From contig MCGO01000043.1 in NCBI GenBank assembly GCA_002104985.1, forward strand, positions 62,001 to 126,000: a stretch of DNA of 64,000 nt. The letters are read 5' to 3'. Every line of letters begins with the position of its first letter. Within the stretch, counting starts at the first letter, position 1. The stretch comes from Rhizoclosmatium globosum (Eukaryota; Chytridiomycota; Chytridiomycetes; Chytridiales; Chytriomycetaceae). The notes below the pieces were generated by a model. That model was not told the DNA's origin. It searched no databases and worked only from the letters and a program-made list of their open reading frames with translations. Shown here piece after piece: positions 22,404-34,292 of the stretch. A program made the position numbers and the translations under genes.

Positions 22404-23393
22404 ATGAAGTTTTCTGCTACCCTTCTTTTGGTGACTGCTACCGCGTTCCAAGCTCTCGCTGCCCCTGTCCCGGGAGACGACAAGAACTACGAGGTCGAGA
22501 AGGCTCAAGACTATTCTGATTATGGCAAGTCCTACCACAAGGATGAGTACAAGGACACCGACTATGGATATAAGGCCAAGGAATACAACGACTATGGGTA
22601 CAAGGGAAAGGAATACGACAACACCGAGGCCAAGGAATACAACGCGGAGGACAACTACGACCATGAGAACAATTATGCTGACAAGTATGATGATGCTGAA
22701 AAGTACTACAAGCGTGACGGCTACTCCGCCGACTACTCACCTGACTACGACTCTTATGGGGATCACAAGTACCAAGAATATGGATACGAGGACAAGGATG
22801 ATTACAACGACTACCAAGCCAAAGAATACTACTCCAAGGACAAGGATAACTACAACTCTGAGAACAAGTATGACGACGCTGAAAAGTATTACAAGCGAGA
22901 TGGATATGTCGCCGAGTACGCTGACTACGACGTGAAAGAATCTTACGGTGACGACAAGGACAACGACTATGGATACAATGCCAAGGAGGAATACAACGAG
23001 TACGAAACCAAGGAATACTACAATGACGACAAGAACAGTTATGACCACAACAACAAGTATGCTGAAAAGTACGACTCCAATGACGAAAAGTATTACAAAC
23101 GCGACTATGGATACAAGTCGACGGAAGAGTACAATGACTACGAAGCCAAGGAGTACTACTCAAAGGGGAAGGAAAGCTACGAACATGCTGACAAGTACGA
23201 CGACTCTGATAAATACTACGCCGCCGGCTACTCCTCTGACTATACTTCCAAGGATTCTTATGGAAACGACAAGTACAACGACTACGAATACGACGCCAAG
23301 GACAAATACGACGAGCACGAGGACAAGAGTTACCACAACAACGACAAGAACGCAGAGTCAGACAGATATAACTATGAGAAGAACCAGTACTGA
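22404..23393 (+). CDS. Secreted Tyr/Lys/Asp-rich repeat protein with KR sites
   Basis: A single exon of 329 residues starting at the ATG that opens a clear signal peptide (MKFSATLLLVTATAFQALA, then APVPG). An earlier in-frame ATG at 22311 would bury that signal, so 22404 is preferred. The mature part is built almost only of Tyr, Lys, Asp, Glu, Asn, Ser and Gly, in loose repeats with cores DDAEKYYKRDGY and YNDYxAKEYY. Dibasic KR pairs fall at about residues 103, 164 and 232, each in the context KYYKRD. A fourth repeat has KYYAAG instead. KR is the cleavage site of Kex2-type proteases, so the product may be cut into peptides. Alternatively it is a wall or matrix protein cross-linked through Tyr. 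No family is recognised. Decayed copies lie at 1-745. Confidence 0.85.
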   Translation: MKFSATLLLVTATAFQALAAPVPGDDKNYEVEKAQDYSDYGKSYHKDEYKDTDYGYKAKEYNDYGYKGKEYDNTEAKEYNAEDNYDHENNYADKYDDAEKYYKRDGYSADYSPDYDSYGDHKYQEYGYEDKDDYNDYQAKEYYSKDKDNYNSENKYDDAEKYYKRDGYVAEYADYDVKESYGDDKDNDYGYNAKEEYNEYETKEYYNDDKNSYDHNNKYAEKYDSNDEKYYKRDYGYKSTEEYNDYEAKEYYSKGKESYEHADKYDDSDKYYAAGYSSDYTSKDSYGNDKYNDYEYDAKDKYDEHEDKSYHNNDKNAESDRYNYEKNQY

Positions 23394-23515
23394 TCTCAGA
23401 GTTTTATAATATTATCTTTCACCTTCATTTGCTGTATAATTGTCAATAATATTGCTGTTTTCAAACAAAGAAAAATTTCCTTTATAATGATAATTTTCTA
23501 GATTTAGGCTCAGAT

Positions 23516-23587
23516 GGGGTTATAGCTCAGTGGTAGAGCGCCTGCTTCGCATGCATGAGGCCCAGGGTTCAATCCCCTGTGACTCCA
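23516..23587 (+). tRNA. tRNA-Ala(CGC), second identical copy
   Basis: Identical in all 72 bases to the tRNA at 1155-1226, including the C-T mismatch in the anticodon stem. A T5 run follows closely (ATATTTTTAG). As at the window start, the gene lies downstream of a repeat-protein gene, which marks a duplicated block. Just after it (about 23611-23625) the word AATACCTTCAGGCG matches the tandem repeat in the flippase intron. Confidence 0.95.
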
Positions 23588-23688
23588 TATTTTTAGCTCA
23601 TGATTATGTTTAATACCTTCAGGCGTATTAAGTCATGTATTTTAGGAATTTTTTGGTTTATCAGAGTCTTCCTAAAATCTTTATCATA

Positions 23689-26618
23689 TTATTCTATAGA
23701 AATCATAAAGCCACTGTCATTTGTAGTACCCTTAGTTTCAACCTTTGGTTGGGGGCGATAACGAAAACTTGACAAGAGCGTCTCCGCCCTCTTTTCCCAT
23801 ACTTGTGCATACTCTCCAAAGAGCCCTTTGATGTGAGGTGCGATGCAGTCCACTTCTTCAGCCACTTCTCTCACTGCAGCATAGTAACTGAAGAATCGCA
23901 CCCACTTTTCGCTGTTCAATCGTTCAAGTATTTCCTCCTTAGAATATGGCATGTCTCCAGCCAGAGGACTTCTGTCTCCATCACGCACATGATTCACTAG
24001 CGTCACGACAATGTCCCGAACTACGCTTTCTCTAGCTGCGGCGGCGTTTGGTAAGCTTGGCAGTAATTTTTGACGTGTCGCTATTGCCGTAGAGTACGTA
24101 AATAACAACAATCTAATGGTTTCGATAAGATGGGTACGACTTTGCGCAACAGCGGATGCTTTGACGAGGTTCAATACTTCTCCTTCGAATCGTTTTTCTC
24201 CGGTACTGAGTCTCAAGCATTCCAATCGATCCAAGAGTCTATACATATGGGCTATCAATGCGCGGTACTTTGCCGTTTCAAACGGGGCCTTGAGGCGTGG
24301 TTCGGCTGTGGCAAACGTCATGAGTGGATCCAAGGCCAATAGTTGAGAAAATATGGTATTTCGCAAGTCCTTGAGCTCAGAATCTTCTATCAAGGCAGAC
24401 TTCATATACGTATTTCCGCGATTTTGCCATAAAACCGTTTCAGATTCAGGAATATAGCAGCAATTTGTTTTCGGAGGTTGCGACGTGCAAACGAGGGGTA
24501 TATGAGTAGGAACATGACTGCAGAAAAAGCAAGGGCGCAGGAAGTGACTGTTTCAACTTTGTAAAGATAGGTTCCAGGATTATCAAAGGCCGCATTCGAG
24601 ACATTGGCAAGTGAATTACAAATATACTTTTTGTTGTTAGACTATTGTGAGGAAAATCATCAAATCACATACGTTGGAAAATGCCAAAAGTCCCAAAACT
24701 CCCATAATTGTCGTTCCGGGACTGACAAGCATGAAGTACGTGTATGGAATTGAAACGAGAGCTGCCGAGCCAACGTTGGCAGATGAAGTATGTCCAAACG
24801 ACGAAACACTACAGAACCCCAGGGCAGCACCGCTCAGTGCACCACAAAAGGTGTAGAAAAACGCAATATAGGTTTGTCCGAGGGATGGATTCAACGTGAC
24901 AACAATGGCTCCAGTTGCTCCCAATAGATACCATCCTTTGAACACATCACTGATATTTGGTGAGCTGTGCAAAATGTCATAAATAACTTACGGGTGTATA
25001 AACATGATCAGCTGAAGGCAGAGAATAGCAAATGCGGACTTGAAAGCATAAATTGATCTTGGGGATTGCAGAAGGTTTTTCAAGTGAGCAACATTCGGTC
25101 GAATATAAGCCGAATCCACGCGTAATAAGTTTTTGAAGCCACAGAGTAGTAAGTAAATGCTTTTGAGCGAAATGAATTGGTCGATATGAATTTGGAGCGT
25201 CTTTGGCTTTCCAACAAGACTTTTTGTTTGTGAATGAAGTGTGAACAACTCCGAGGCGAACTTGAGACGATTTTAGTTAACTCCATTAAATCCTAATTTA
25301 ACTGACCTCCTGTGACGCAAGTATAATGAAATTGATTTGCAATACTTTTTCCCAACTGTCAAGTGATTCTTCAGCAAGTGCAGTCTGCGTTCCATTTGCT
25401 GCATCGTCAAAGATACGAGCCAGTATATTGGGTTGATTGCGCTTAAACTCCATCAAAGCTTCGCGCCCAACTACTTCTACATCAGAGAGAGACTTGGCAG
25501 ACATTTCGATGTCTAGCTCGTAACAGGAATCACCGTTGAGATATCTCTCCACACCAGAGAAGATATCGTTGCAGCTTTGAGAGAAATCACTCCAACTGTC
25601 TTTCATTTTGTCAGTCACAGAATCATGAAAGTCGACGGAAGTGAGCAGGGCTACCGAGTCTTCAGAAGACAACGTTGTCTGCATGCTGAACAAGATGACG
25701 GCAATGTTCTTGATACACCTGGCGATTTGAGAATAGTCTTTCATGGAGAAACGAGAATATCTGATCTCACAAGACGCTTGTGAAATTTCTGAATCAATTA
25801 GTCCGAGGACCTTCTGGATCTCCGAGACTAGAGCAGCACGATGTGCGTTTCCCTCATCGCAATCTTGTTCTGTTCGCTCAAGACCGCTGAGGCAAGATAT
25901 AATTGAGCTCGAAAGCGTTGAAAGTTTTGGCAGCACCCCAACCAAATGGGATTCCAATCGTGCGTCTGCAATATCGGGAAACACGATGATATTAACCAAT
26001 AAGCAAATCAGAGATCCGATAAGATAGCTAGCCACAACGTCTCGCAGATACTTTTTGTCGAAGTAATCACCGTCTGACAGAGTGTAGCTTCGGACACCTG
26101 CAGTGCCAAGAACTGACGCTACACACATGACCATAATATTGGTACCAACGTATGCGGAGACATAGTACTTTGGGTGTGAAATCGACCGAAGAATCGCAAG
26201 CGTGTAGACGAAAGCAAAAGAGACAATAGCCATTCCTGCATACGACCACGCACAGATTGATTGTATAAACGTCCATACTAAACTCGCAGCGCAAAGAGTG
26301 ATGAGAAGATTCACATACGGACTGACAAAATCTCCAACCGATTTGGCTCTGGAGGCTGATGTTAATTCCAGATCAGTATTAATCAGCATTCATTGAGCTT
26401 ACGGGTTCATGATTGTTGTGATTAGAACTACATTTGGTAACGTTCGAGGCTGAATCCAAGTGGACCAAGGCGAGAAGACAAAGGCAAATGCAAGGACGTA
26501 CTGTTGTTTTAAGTGGTTGACAGGGACTTTGAAGAACAAAACGAGGGGCACATACTGCAAGAGAGGCTTTGAGACAGTCTTTCGCCTTTCTGGAAGTGAT
26601 GGAAGCAAACAGAGCCAT
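23689..26618 (-). CDS. BRE4-like / FUSC-family membrane transporter
   Basis: Multi-pass membrane protein related to fungal BRE4 (brefeldin sensitivity) and plant aluminium-activated malate transporters of the FUSC/ArAE group. Exon 1 is 26618-26556 (MALFASITSRKAKDCLKASL), followed by 26500-26403 (VLAFAFVFSPWSTWIQPRTL), 26348 to about 25310, 25248 to about 25003 and about 24970-24673, with a C-terminal block to 23689. Two sets of about six helices flank a soluble region, the family's usual plan. One helix carries the family-like SLICLLVNIIVFPDIA. All introns before the last block are about 30-60 nt. A one-base loss near 24450 separates the last helix (AVMFLLIYPSFARRNLRKQI) from the C-terminal helical domain. 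Substrate is unknown. Confidence 0.75.
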
Positions 26619-26701
26619 TGTTAAATTGCGGCCAGAGGGCAGGGTGCAGGGGTGGACTTGACCGACAAGCCTTAAAAAATGAATTTTTTATTTCCCAGTT
26701 A

Positions 26702-27994
26702 TTAATACTTTCTTGCCTCCTCCAAAGCTTCTAATACTTTCGCAAACAAAGGTCGTTCCGTTACAATTCGTGACGAACATTTCCGATGGAGCTCCTTCAA
26801 TTTAAAAACCGAGTTAATTGAAACATCATCTACAAGAACACCAAGCATATCCTCAATCAAATGGCCAAACGCCAGAACTTCAAGCTTCTCCCACTTCTCG
26901 CGAACCAACGACTGTGTTCCATAAACATAGGCTGCTCCAAAGTCTCCAAACACAGCCGATCCTGATTGATCCACCAGAATATTGTGAGCGTAAAGGTCGC
27001 CATGCGAAATGCCTCGTTCATGGAGATGTACAGACGCACTGGCGACATCTTCGAGAGTGCGAAGGACTTGATCGAAACCAAGCTTCATTCCTTCCGGATA
27101 TACGTCACGCGTACAAGACTCAAACGACGGTGTTAGACCCAAGTTCTTGTAAGTCGGCGGAATAAGGGGAAGCACCAAGCCCTTCACGTTCTCTGGATGT
27201 CCAACAATCGAGCCAATTGATGTGACGAGGTTTGGATGTCTTTCAGCTGATATGCATGCTGCCATTTCGTCTGAGGGTAGTCCATCACTTGTTACAGTAC
27301 CTTTGAATAACTTGATTGCGACCTGCTGTTCTTCCATTGTATTTGAACGCTTCCATGTAGCTTGGGATATAATTCCAGACGCTCCTTCCCCAAGAACCTT
27401 GCCGACAATCAAGTCAGCCCATGGAACTTCTTCCAATGATTGAGGGTTCACTATATTGGACCCAGGGTTCCCAGAGAATGCCAAAAACGCAAGCTCAGGC
27501 ATATCAAGTAACCAACCCGGAAGCGAGTTGAATTTGTTTGCACTGATTCGAAGAAGCCCCAACTTTGAACAGTTTGACATCTCGACTGGCAAGTCGGTCA
27601 GACTATTTCCTGCCAACATACACTTCTCCAGTTTCGAGCATTTTCCGATACTTTTTGGAAGGGACGTCAGATTGTTGTTGGTGAGAATTAGCCATCTTAG
27701 ATTAGGCGGCAGTGAGTCCTCTGGCACATTGTTCATTCCGTTTCCGCGAAATGCTACCATCGATAATGAAGGGCATTTGGATAATTCTGGAGGGAAAACA
27801 GTGAAGCCACAGTCAGAGAAGAAGGCAATCTTCAAATTGACAAGGGACGAGACAGATGATGGCAGCGACGCGAGCTGTGGGTTGCCTGATAGGTCGAGGA
27901 TACGGAGAGTGGAAGCATATGTAACGATCTCGGGTGGAATTGACGTGAGAGCCGACTTCTTCCTTTCAAAACGTTCTATGGTTTGAGTTGTCAT
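26702..27994 (-). CDS. Leucine-rich repeat protein kinase, intronless
   Basis: One uninterrupted 430-residue frame. Residues about 1-185 form some seven LRRs of the LxxLxLxxNxLxxLP type (LRWLILTNNNLTSLPKSIGK, LGLLRISANKFNSLPGWLLD). The kinase follows: ATP loop LGEGASG, lysine in VAIKLFKG, HGDLYAHNIL in place of HRDxxxxN, and FGDFGAAY. The HGD form and the short C lobe are unlike typical fungal kinases. They resemble LRR-kinase proteins known from some bacteria and amoebae, with the LRRs in front of a compact kinase. All neighbours of similar length have several introns, so lack of any intron here fits recent transfer or retroposition. Pathway unknown. Confidence 0.85.
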   Translation of the reverse strand: MTTQTIERFERKKSALTSIPPEIVTYASTLRILDLSGNPQLASLPSSVSSLVNLKIAFFSDCGFTVFPPELSKCPSLSMVAFRGNGMNNVPEDSLPPNLRWLILTNNNLTSLPKSIGKCSKLEKCMLAGNSLTDLPVEMSNCSKLGLLRISANKFNSLPGWLLDMPELAFLAFSGNPGSNIVNPQSLEEVPWADLIVGKVLGEGASGIISQATWKRSNTMEEQQVAIKLFKGTVTSDGLPSDEMAACISAERHPNLVTSIGSIVGHPENVKGLVLPLIPPTYKNLGLTPSFESCTRDVYPEGMKLGFDQVLRTLEDVASASVHLHERGISHGDLYAHNILVDQSGSAVFGDFGAAYVYGTQSLVREKWEKLEVLAFGHLIEDMLGVLVDDVSINSVFKLKELHRKCSSRIVTERPLFAKVLEALEEARKY

Positions 27995-28215
27995 TTTAGT
28001 TTATCAATGAACAGAGAAAAGCAGACAAAATAAAAAGAGAAATAATAATGGGTTCTGGTACCGTAACTCAACCGATAAAAGGTTGCGGTCTGAGTGAGTT
28101 ACATGTAAAACACAACACAAAATCCGTTATACTCAACAATCAATTGTGCTGACAAGTAAATATATTCCAAAGAGAGACAGAAAGCGCAGAATAAAATAAA
28201 AACCGACGTGGAGCC

Positions 28216-30589
28216 TTATTGATCCATTTCCCCAGCATCACCTTCCTCCAAAACCTCCCCATCGTCTTCTTCATCGTCATACTCTCTTCCGTCGTCGTCT
28301 TCTTCATCTCCGCTCATAATATCCTCCGAATTCTCCATGGAATCACCTCCATATTGCCCGCCATTAACTCCACCATTTACAACATTCGAGCCATTGACAT
28401 CAGTCGCCATCGCATTCAAGCTTTCATCCACGTCCGTCTTTTGCCGCTTCCTTTGTATATCTCGCACCTCTTTCCGCCTCGAAATCCCATCCACAATATT
28501 CACACGCCGTTCAACTTCGACAAGACACCGCTCGTTTTCAAGACCGGATGCTTTGCGTTCGTATCGGGATAGAATCAAGTTCAGCTTTTTGAGATGCAGT
28601 TCGGCGGCTTTCACTTCCAGGCCAATATCGATATCAGGTGGGGCGTGGAGCGACGCGCTTGCGACGCGAGGGCTTTTTACAGGGGATCCCGCTGGTGCGG
28701 ATCGTTTTGTGGGTGACGCGGACCGTTCACGCTTGGTAGCGCGGATAGCTGCTTCTGCAACGTGTTTCACGACGGGACCGTCGACAACTGAGACCAACAA
28801 CGCAGCAACACAAAGTCCAGGGTCTTCAAGAGGAGTTACGGGAAGTGTTTCGAGAATAGATATGGGCCAGATGGGTTTCAAATCCTTCCGCTTTCGCCCC
28901 CGTTCTTCTGGTGCAATGCCGTGTAGCATTTCTGTTGCACCTCGGTACGCCAACACACCTCCTCCACCGCCTTCTACTAAATATGGCTCTTCAATCGACA
29001 TTGCCAAAAACTGGTGCACACATTCTTCTTTCCTTCTGGTTCCAATATGGAACGCAATCTTTCCCCAATCTTCTTCAAAGTGCTCCACGCCTTCCAGCAA
29101 AAGGAATAGTTCTTCTTGTGTCCATGGAAGCTGCAAATCTCCGCCACTCTCTTCATCGTCATACAGCTCTCCCAAGTCAATACTCAGTTCGTCTTCTTCA
29201 TCCAAGAGAGCGCGGCGAGCAACTTCGGGATCAGATAGTTTCGTGAGGGCAAGGTCTTCTGGGGCTGGAGTGTGACCGAGTTGGACAAAGTCTGATGAGA
29301 GGAGAGTTGCAGGGAATCGGCCGTCATTGTAGCACGAGCCACAGACGTCGAGGGTTGGAGTTTTTAGGCAGTGCCAGCGAGAATCTGGAGGTGCTGTTCC
29401 AGCTGCACGGTGAGAAACGAGGGACTTCTTTCCAGCTGATACTGTTGTTGAAGAGTTGGTGTTTTCTTTGGAGAGAGTCGCAGATCTTCCACAAAGAACT
29501 CCACAAGATGAGCAGTTTGTGGGCGGAGCCCGTCGATATCGCTGTGCTCGTTGATCCTGAATAGTCTGAAGCCGTGCTTTCAGACGAGTTAGATTTGCCT
29601 CATCTTTCTTCTTTTGAACATCCAATGAAGGCGCGGACGGAGTTGGGGTGGTTTCTTTTTGTACAAGTTGTTTAGACGCTGATGAGAATGGAATTATTGG
29701 TTTGGAAGACTCTTGCGATGGTTTTCCAGCTGGAGTCACGCCATTTGGTTGAAATGGCAGAACAGGGGTATGTGCTGTAATGCGGAAATGTCCATGAAAT
29801 GTTGGGCCAACCAAAGATGGTCGTGCATCCGGTTCAATCTATATTCAAAGATGAGTTTCGCTCGGCCAAAAACCAGAAACCCATACCTGATAATTAATAA
29901 GACCCCATTGTTCCAAAAAAGCATGAATTCTAATCACACAGGCAACATCTCCAACAAGATTCCGTCTAACAGCGGTGATTGTCAAGTATTCCCCAGGGTT
30001 CATCCGAAACGAGTTGACCATAAAGTTCCTGTGTGACTGATACAGTTCCGGAGTTTTCGATGGGTGCAGTTTGTTGAAGAACTCTGGGAGTGATCGTTTC
30101 TCGACAGGGTGGATCTTGTGGAAAGTGAACCAGGCTGCGTGTGAGGGAATGATGATTTCATGAGTCTGTTTTGCGAGGATCTGTGCGCGTGGGACGGCAA
30201 AGACGGGCGGAAGCTTCGGCGGAGCCTGAGAGAAAATTCAAGTGAGAAGTCGGTTAGTGAGTGAGTGAGTGCGTGAGAGAGTTGGGATTTGAGTAGTTTT
30301 AAAATGGGCAAACACATTTCGGACTCAACGACGGTGCACCAAACACCAAACAAACACTTTAAATTGTACTAACTTCGTTGCTGCTTCCGTCTTTGGTGTC
30401 AACATCCACGTTGTTCACTTGTTGTCCTTGCTTCGAAGTTGGGTCCATCTTTAAATCCTTCCTGGCCTCGCCTGACCCCGCGCCTGTCCCGCCAGTCCCT
30501 TTGCCTAGCTTCAATCCCTCATTTGCTGCTGTGTTGGTACTGCCAGGTTGATTGCTGCCGCCCTGAGCCGCGTCTCCTGTCGTTGGCAT
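28216..30589 (-). CDS. SWI3: SWI3/RSC8/SMARCC-type chromatin remodelling subunit
   Basis: Core scaffold subunit of SWI/SNF-class nucleosome remodellers. Exons 30589-30374, 30225-29887 and 29838-28216 join to 725 residues with no frame problem. Order: Gly/Ser-rich start; SWIRM domain at about 85-185 ([50 protein letters not shown]); ZZ-like zinc segment at about 290-355 (CSSCGVLCG ... [14 protein letters not shown]); SANT domain at about 423-475 ([20 protein letters not shown]); C-terminal helical region; acidic tail. This is the classic SWI3 plan. Whether it serves SWI/SNF, RSC or both cannot be told. The first intron (148 nt) carries a run of CTCACT repeats. Confidence 0.93.
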
Positions 30590-30732
30590 TTTGCGTCCTG
30601 TCCTCTCAAATTTTCACTTTCACTTTCTCTGAAAACCAAAGAACAAATAATAAAAACATAACTTATCTCTTTACTCATTCATGCCCTCTTTACAACAGCA
30701 AATAATAACTTCACAAAAAATAAATCAAATAA

Positions 30733-33700
30733 CTAGAGCCGTCGTCGTGGCTTCTGCAGCGGTTCTTCATCAGACGAGGATCCTCCACCTTTTAACTGCT
30801 CAAACGCCCCAATCGCATTCCTCACCGCCCCAATGCCTCCAGAATCAGCTGCGGGGATACTCACTGATGCTTTCTTGGTCACAGATGGTTGCACAACGGG
30901 CTCCATCTTTTGCAACGTCTGCTTGATTGATTCCGCTGCTTCTTTACGCACTTGTGCGTCAGACTTGACCCGCGACGCATTCTGATACGCGGCAGAAGAT
31001 TGTAAGGCTGCCATGAGACTATGTCCGAGAGAAGCCGCGTTCTCGCTCATTTTTGCTCCACTTCGTCGCGGCGACACAACTTTTGACGTTGGTGACGCAT
31101 CTGCTACAATCGTAGATGTCGTCACGGTCGTACTTGTTGTGGTTGTACTTGCACCCTTTTCTGATATCGGAATCTTGGAACTTCCATCTCGATTTTGAAT
31201 AGTTGATGGAGACAGTGGGCTCTTGCCGTTCACATTGGTACCGGTACCATTGCTCTTTAACTTCATTCCGCCTGCCGAAGAATCCGAATCGTTCATTTCG
31301 TCGTCAATCACAACGCCACTGTAGATTCCCATAATCGAGGCAGTAGCACCAACGTTTCCTTGTCCCACGCCCTTCCGCAGTTCGTGCATGTGCACACATA
31401 TGCTGTCGCTAAAGAGATCAGTGTATGGTGACCACGACAGATTGAATGCGTTGGCTGGAATAGAAAAGTTTGATGATTCAGATGAAGACGATGATGCAAT
31501 AGAGAGCCGTCTTTGAACTTCCTTTGATTGGAATGATGAGGACGCAGTGGTGATCGTGGGGACAGGTGGTACTTCTTTGTCAATTGGAGACTTGTTGGGG
31601 GATGTTCTTGGTGGCCCAGGAATTGGTGGATAATATTCAATAACCTGCGGCGAAGCAACGACAGCGCGATCAGTCATTTGCATTTGAGCTACAGTAGTCG
31701 ACGTGGTAGTTGTGCTTGTTTCATTCGTACTCTCCCGCTTCAGTTTTTGCTCTGCTTCATAGTTCTTGTGCGCTCGTGATAATGAAGTTTCCGTCTCAGA
31801 AACATAACCAACATGACCAGGACTTATCAACTCGGCAGGAGTACTGACCGGAATAACAACCTCAGAACTTGTGACCGTCGTCGTCTTGGTTTCAGATACA
31901 ACGGTGTCGGAAGAACTGCTCATACTCCTCTCCACAGGTTTGGGAGAACTATTACCCCCATTCAACTTGAGAGATGGAATCGAGGGCAGCTTGGCTCCTC
32001 CCAAGGCACTCAAAACGTATTGCTTCATCTTTTCAGTCTTTGGTCCAGGTTTCGACTTTTGCTCCAAGCTCTCGCGTGCGCGTTTCTCTTTGTTGCTTTC
32101 AAACAGAGAATCCGTTGCTGAGTCCTTTGAATTCATTCGGAAAGCACTTGGCATAGATGGCATTGTAAACATCGGAGGCTGCTGGCGTTGAGTCCTTGTT
32201 GTGGAAGTGACACTCGTAATCGACTTGGTTTCTGCTGTGCCAGTTGTTGGTGAGCTCGGAGACCTCAAAGCTGGACCAACACTTGTACTTCGAACAGCTG
32301 GAGGAGGAGTCGGCAGTCGTCCATCCGTTGTTGACACTGTATTAATTGGTACTGACAGCTGCTGCTCCATACCGCCCATCCACTGTTTTACTCCTTCCCA
32401 TCGGACTAGAGTTCTGACGACTCATTTCCTTCATTTTAGCCTGCTGCTCCTTTTGCGCCTGCAAATCCATCTGCTGTTGCAAGAGCACTTCTCGCTGATA
32501 AGCTTCATATTCCTCACGCCCGCCACCTCTGCGCTGTTGCTGCTCCACGGCGACACTACTCGCCCGACTACTATCACTTCCCAAAGTCTTCAAATCATAT
32601 GCAACCTCATCTTCCCCTGTAAACCGAACAACACTTCCCGTTCGTGTAGGATACCCAGCTCGCATCCCAGACGTACTATTTGCCCTTCGTTCCGCAGAGA
32701 ACCGCTTCTGATTCCGAGTTTCTCGGTCATCGTCATCAGCAAGACCCGCTTTATACGCATTCACTGTCAATTCATAGACTTCTTCGACGCTCATTTCGCG
32801 GTCTCGTTGTTTTCCCGACATGGCGCTGCGAGCGGGAACTGAGGAGCTACGGGCCACGATTGGTGGGTTTGGATACGGTTCTTCGTCTTCTTCGCTAAAA
32901 TCGTCATCTGGATCTAGTTTCGTGGGTCTTGTAGATAGGCGGAATCGGTCAGCAGATTTGGCTCGGTGCATAGATGGGTTTCGGGGGTTGGGGGAATATG
33001 ACGGTCCGCCGCGAGGAGGTCTTGAATAATAGTCTTCAGATTCATAGTATCGTTGCTGTTGCATAACAGGCATAGATCGACGGGTTGACATGTCACGTGC
33101 AACGGCAGGGGAGTACCCGTTTCTTGGTTGCTGAGGTGAAGGATAGTACTGCTGCTGATATTGATTATAATTATCTGTTGCTCTTCGCCGCATCATTTGT
33201 TCGGGTTGGCGATTTCTTGAGGTGCTTCGTTGTGGTTGTTGCAATGATTTAGGACGGCGACTGTTCGTACTATAGCTGCTATATACAGAGTTTTGAGACG
33301 CTATTGAGCGTCTATCATCATATTCGTCCATATATCCTCCACTTCCATTTTGTATGTATGAGGAGGGGTGGCTGACTTTGTAAGCTTGCTGCAAGGCATC
33401 TATCCATTGAAGGTACTCGGCAGACGAGTTACAAATGAATTTGTATTCGAGTTTGGTGTCTTTGAACAAGGTTAGTTACGAGGCGTATAACTGATCGTTG
33501 ACTCACTGAGAATGATGGAGAACTGACAAGCTAACCCATGATCTGATTCGTCCACTATGTAGGCTACTTTTGCGAGATGAATGTATGTCCGTGTTCCAGT
33601 CCCAATAATCAATAGTGGATGACCTGTTCAAGCCATGAGTGTTCCCTCCCAAAGCATCAAAGCATCCCAAATGAACAACTCACCCATTGCTGAAGCATAC

Positions 33701-34115
33701 GCCAAATGTCCATACACTTCCAGCTCTGATTCCTTCGCCTTCTTCACCTTATTTGAAGTGTTCTTTGCATGAAACTCTGACGAATTGTGCCAGTTTGCCG
33801 TCCCGCCAAACAGCGAGGCCGCCTCATCCAACAGATTGATTCCATTCGCAGCCTCCAGCCGAGCCAGCTCGTTCCGGACAGTCATGATATCGCGAGGAGA
33901 AGTTGGAGCGCAGAGGAGGACGTTGCGGACGGTGCGTTTCTTGTTTTGGTGGACATGTTGCAGCGTTGTGAGCAGAATGACAGGGCTGTGCGTTGATTCG
34001 ATGAAGCTGGATGATGACGAGCCAGGCCCAGGTGGAAGCGGCGAGGCTGTGCTGCCGCGGGTGTCCTGGAGCTGATCGGATACTCCGGATTCAAGTAGGA
34101 GGCTGATGAGTACAT
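30733..34115 (-). CDS. PH-domain protein with long disordered tail
   Basis: Exons about 34115-33684, 33623-33507 and 33459-30733, some 1,090 residues. A PH domain spans the first two introns: LEVYGHLAYASAMG, HPLLIIGTGTRTYIHLAKVA, then KLEYKFICNSSAEYLQWIDA. The rest is Ser/Arg/Gln-rich and probably disordered, with a conserved-looking end GAVRNAIGAFEQLKG before PRRRL. ATG 34115 (MYSSASYLNPEYP) is the best start but needs a one-base correction near 34020. A second correction is needed at about 32360, between GRYGAAAVS and NTVSTTDGRLP. A role at the membrane or septum is likely for such fungal PH proteins, but this is inference. Confidence 0.75.
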
Positions 34116-34292
34116 TGGAGGGTTGGTTGGAGGGCTGTGCTGGCCAGTGTCCCTTCAATGGTCTTGATTGGATTTGGTTGGGTGTGTCTGTGTCCAAAAA
34201 AAGAACTTGAAACAAGGCTCAACAAAGTGGAGAATATTGACCCGCCAGCTAAATGAAAACCCGCCAATCTGTCTTGCAATAATCATCAAAAA

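Noticed and set aside
22438..23163. 241-residue Cys/His-rich minus-strand frame
   Set aside because: It is the antisense shadow of the Tyr/Lys/Asp repeat gene; the Cys/His content follows from TAC/AAG codons read backwards.
28337..29275. 312-residue plus-strand frame
   Set aside because: Antisense to the SWI3-type gene, whose SANT and SWIRM domains are clear; the frame is Ser-rich noise.
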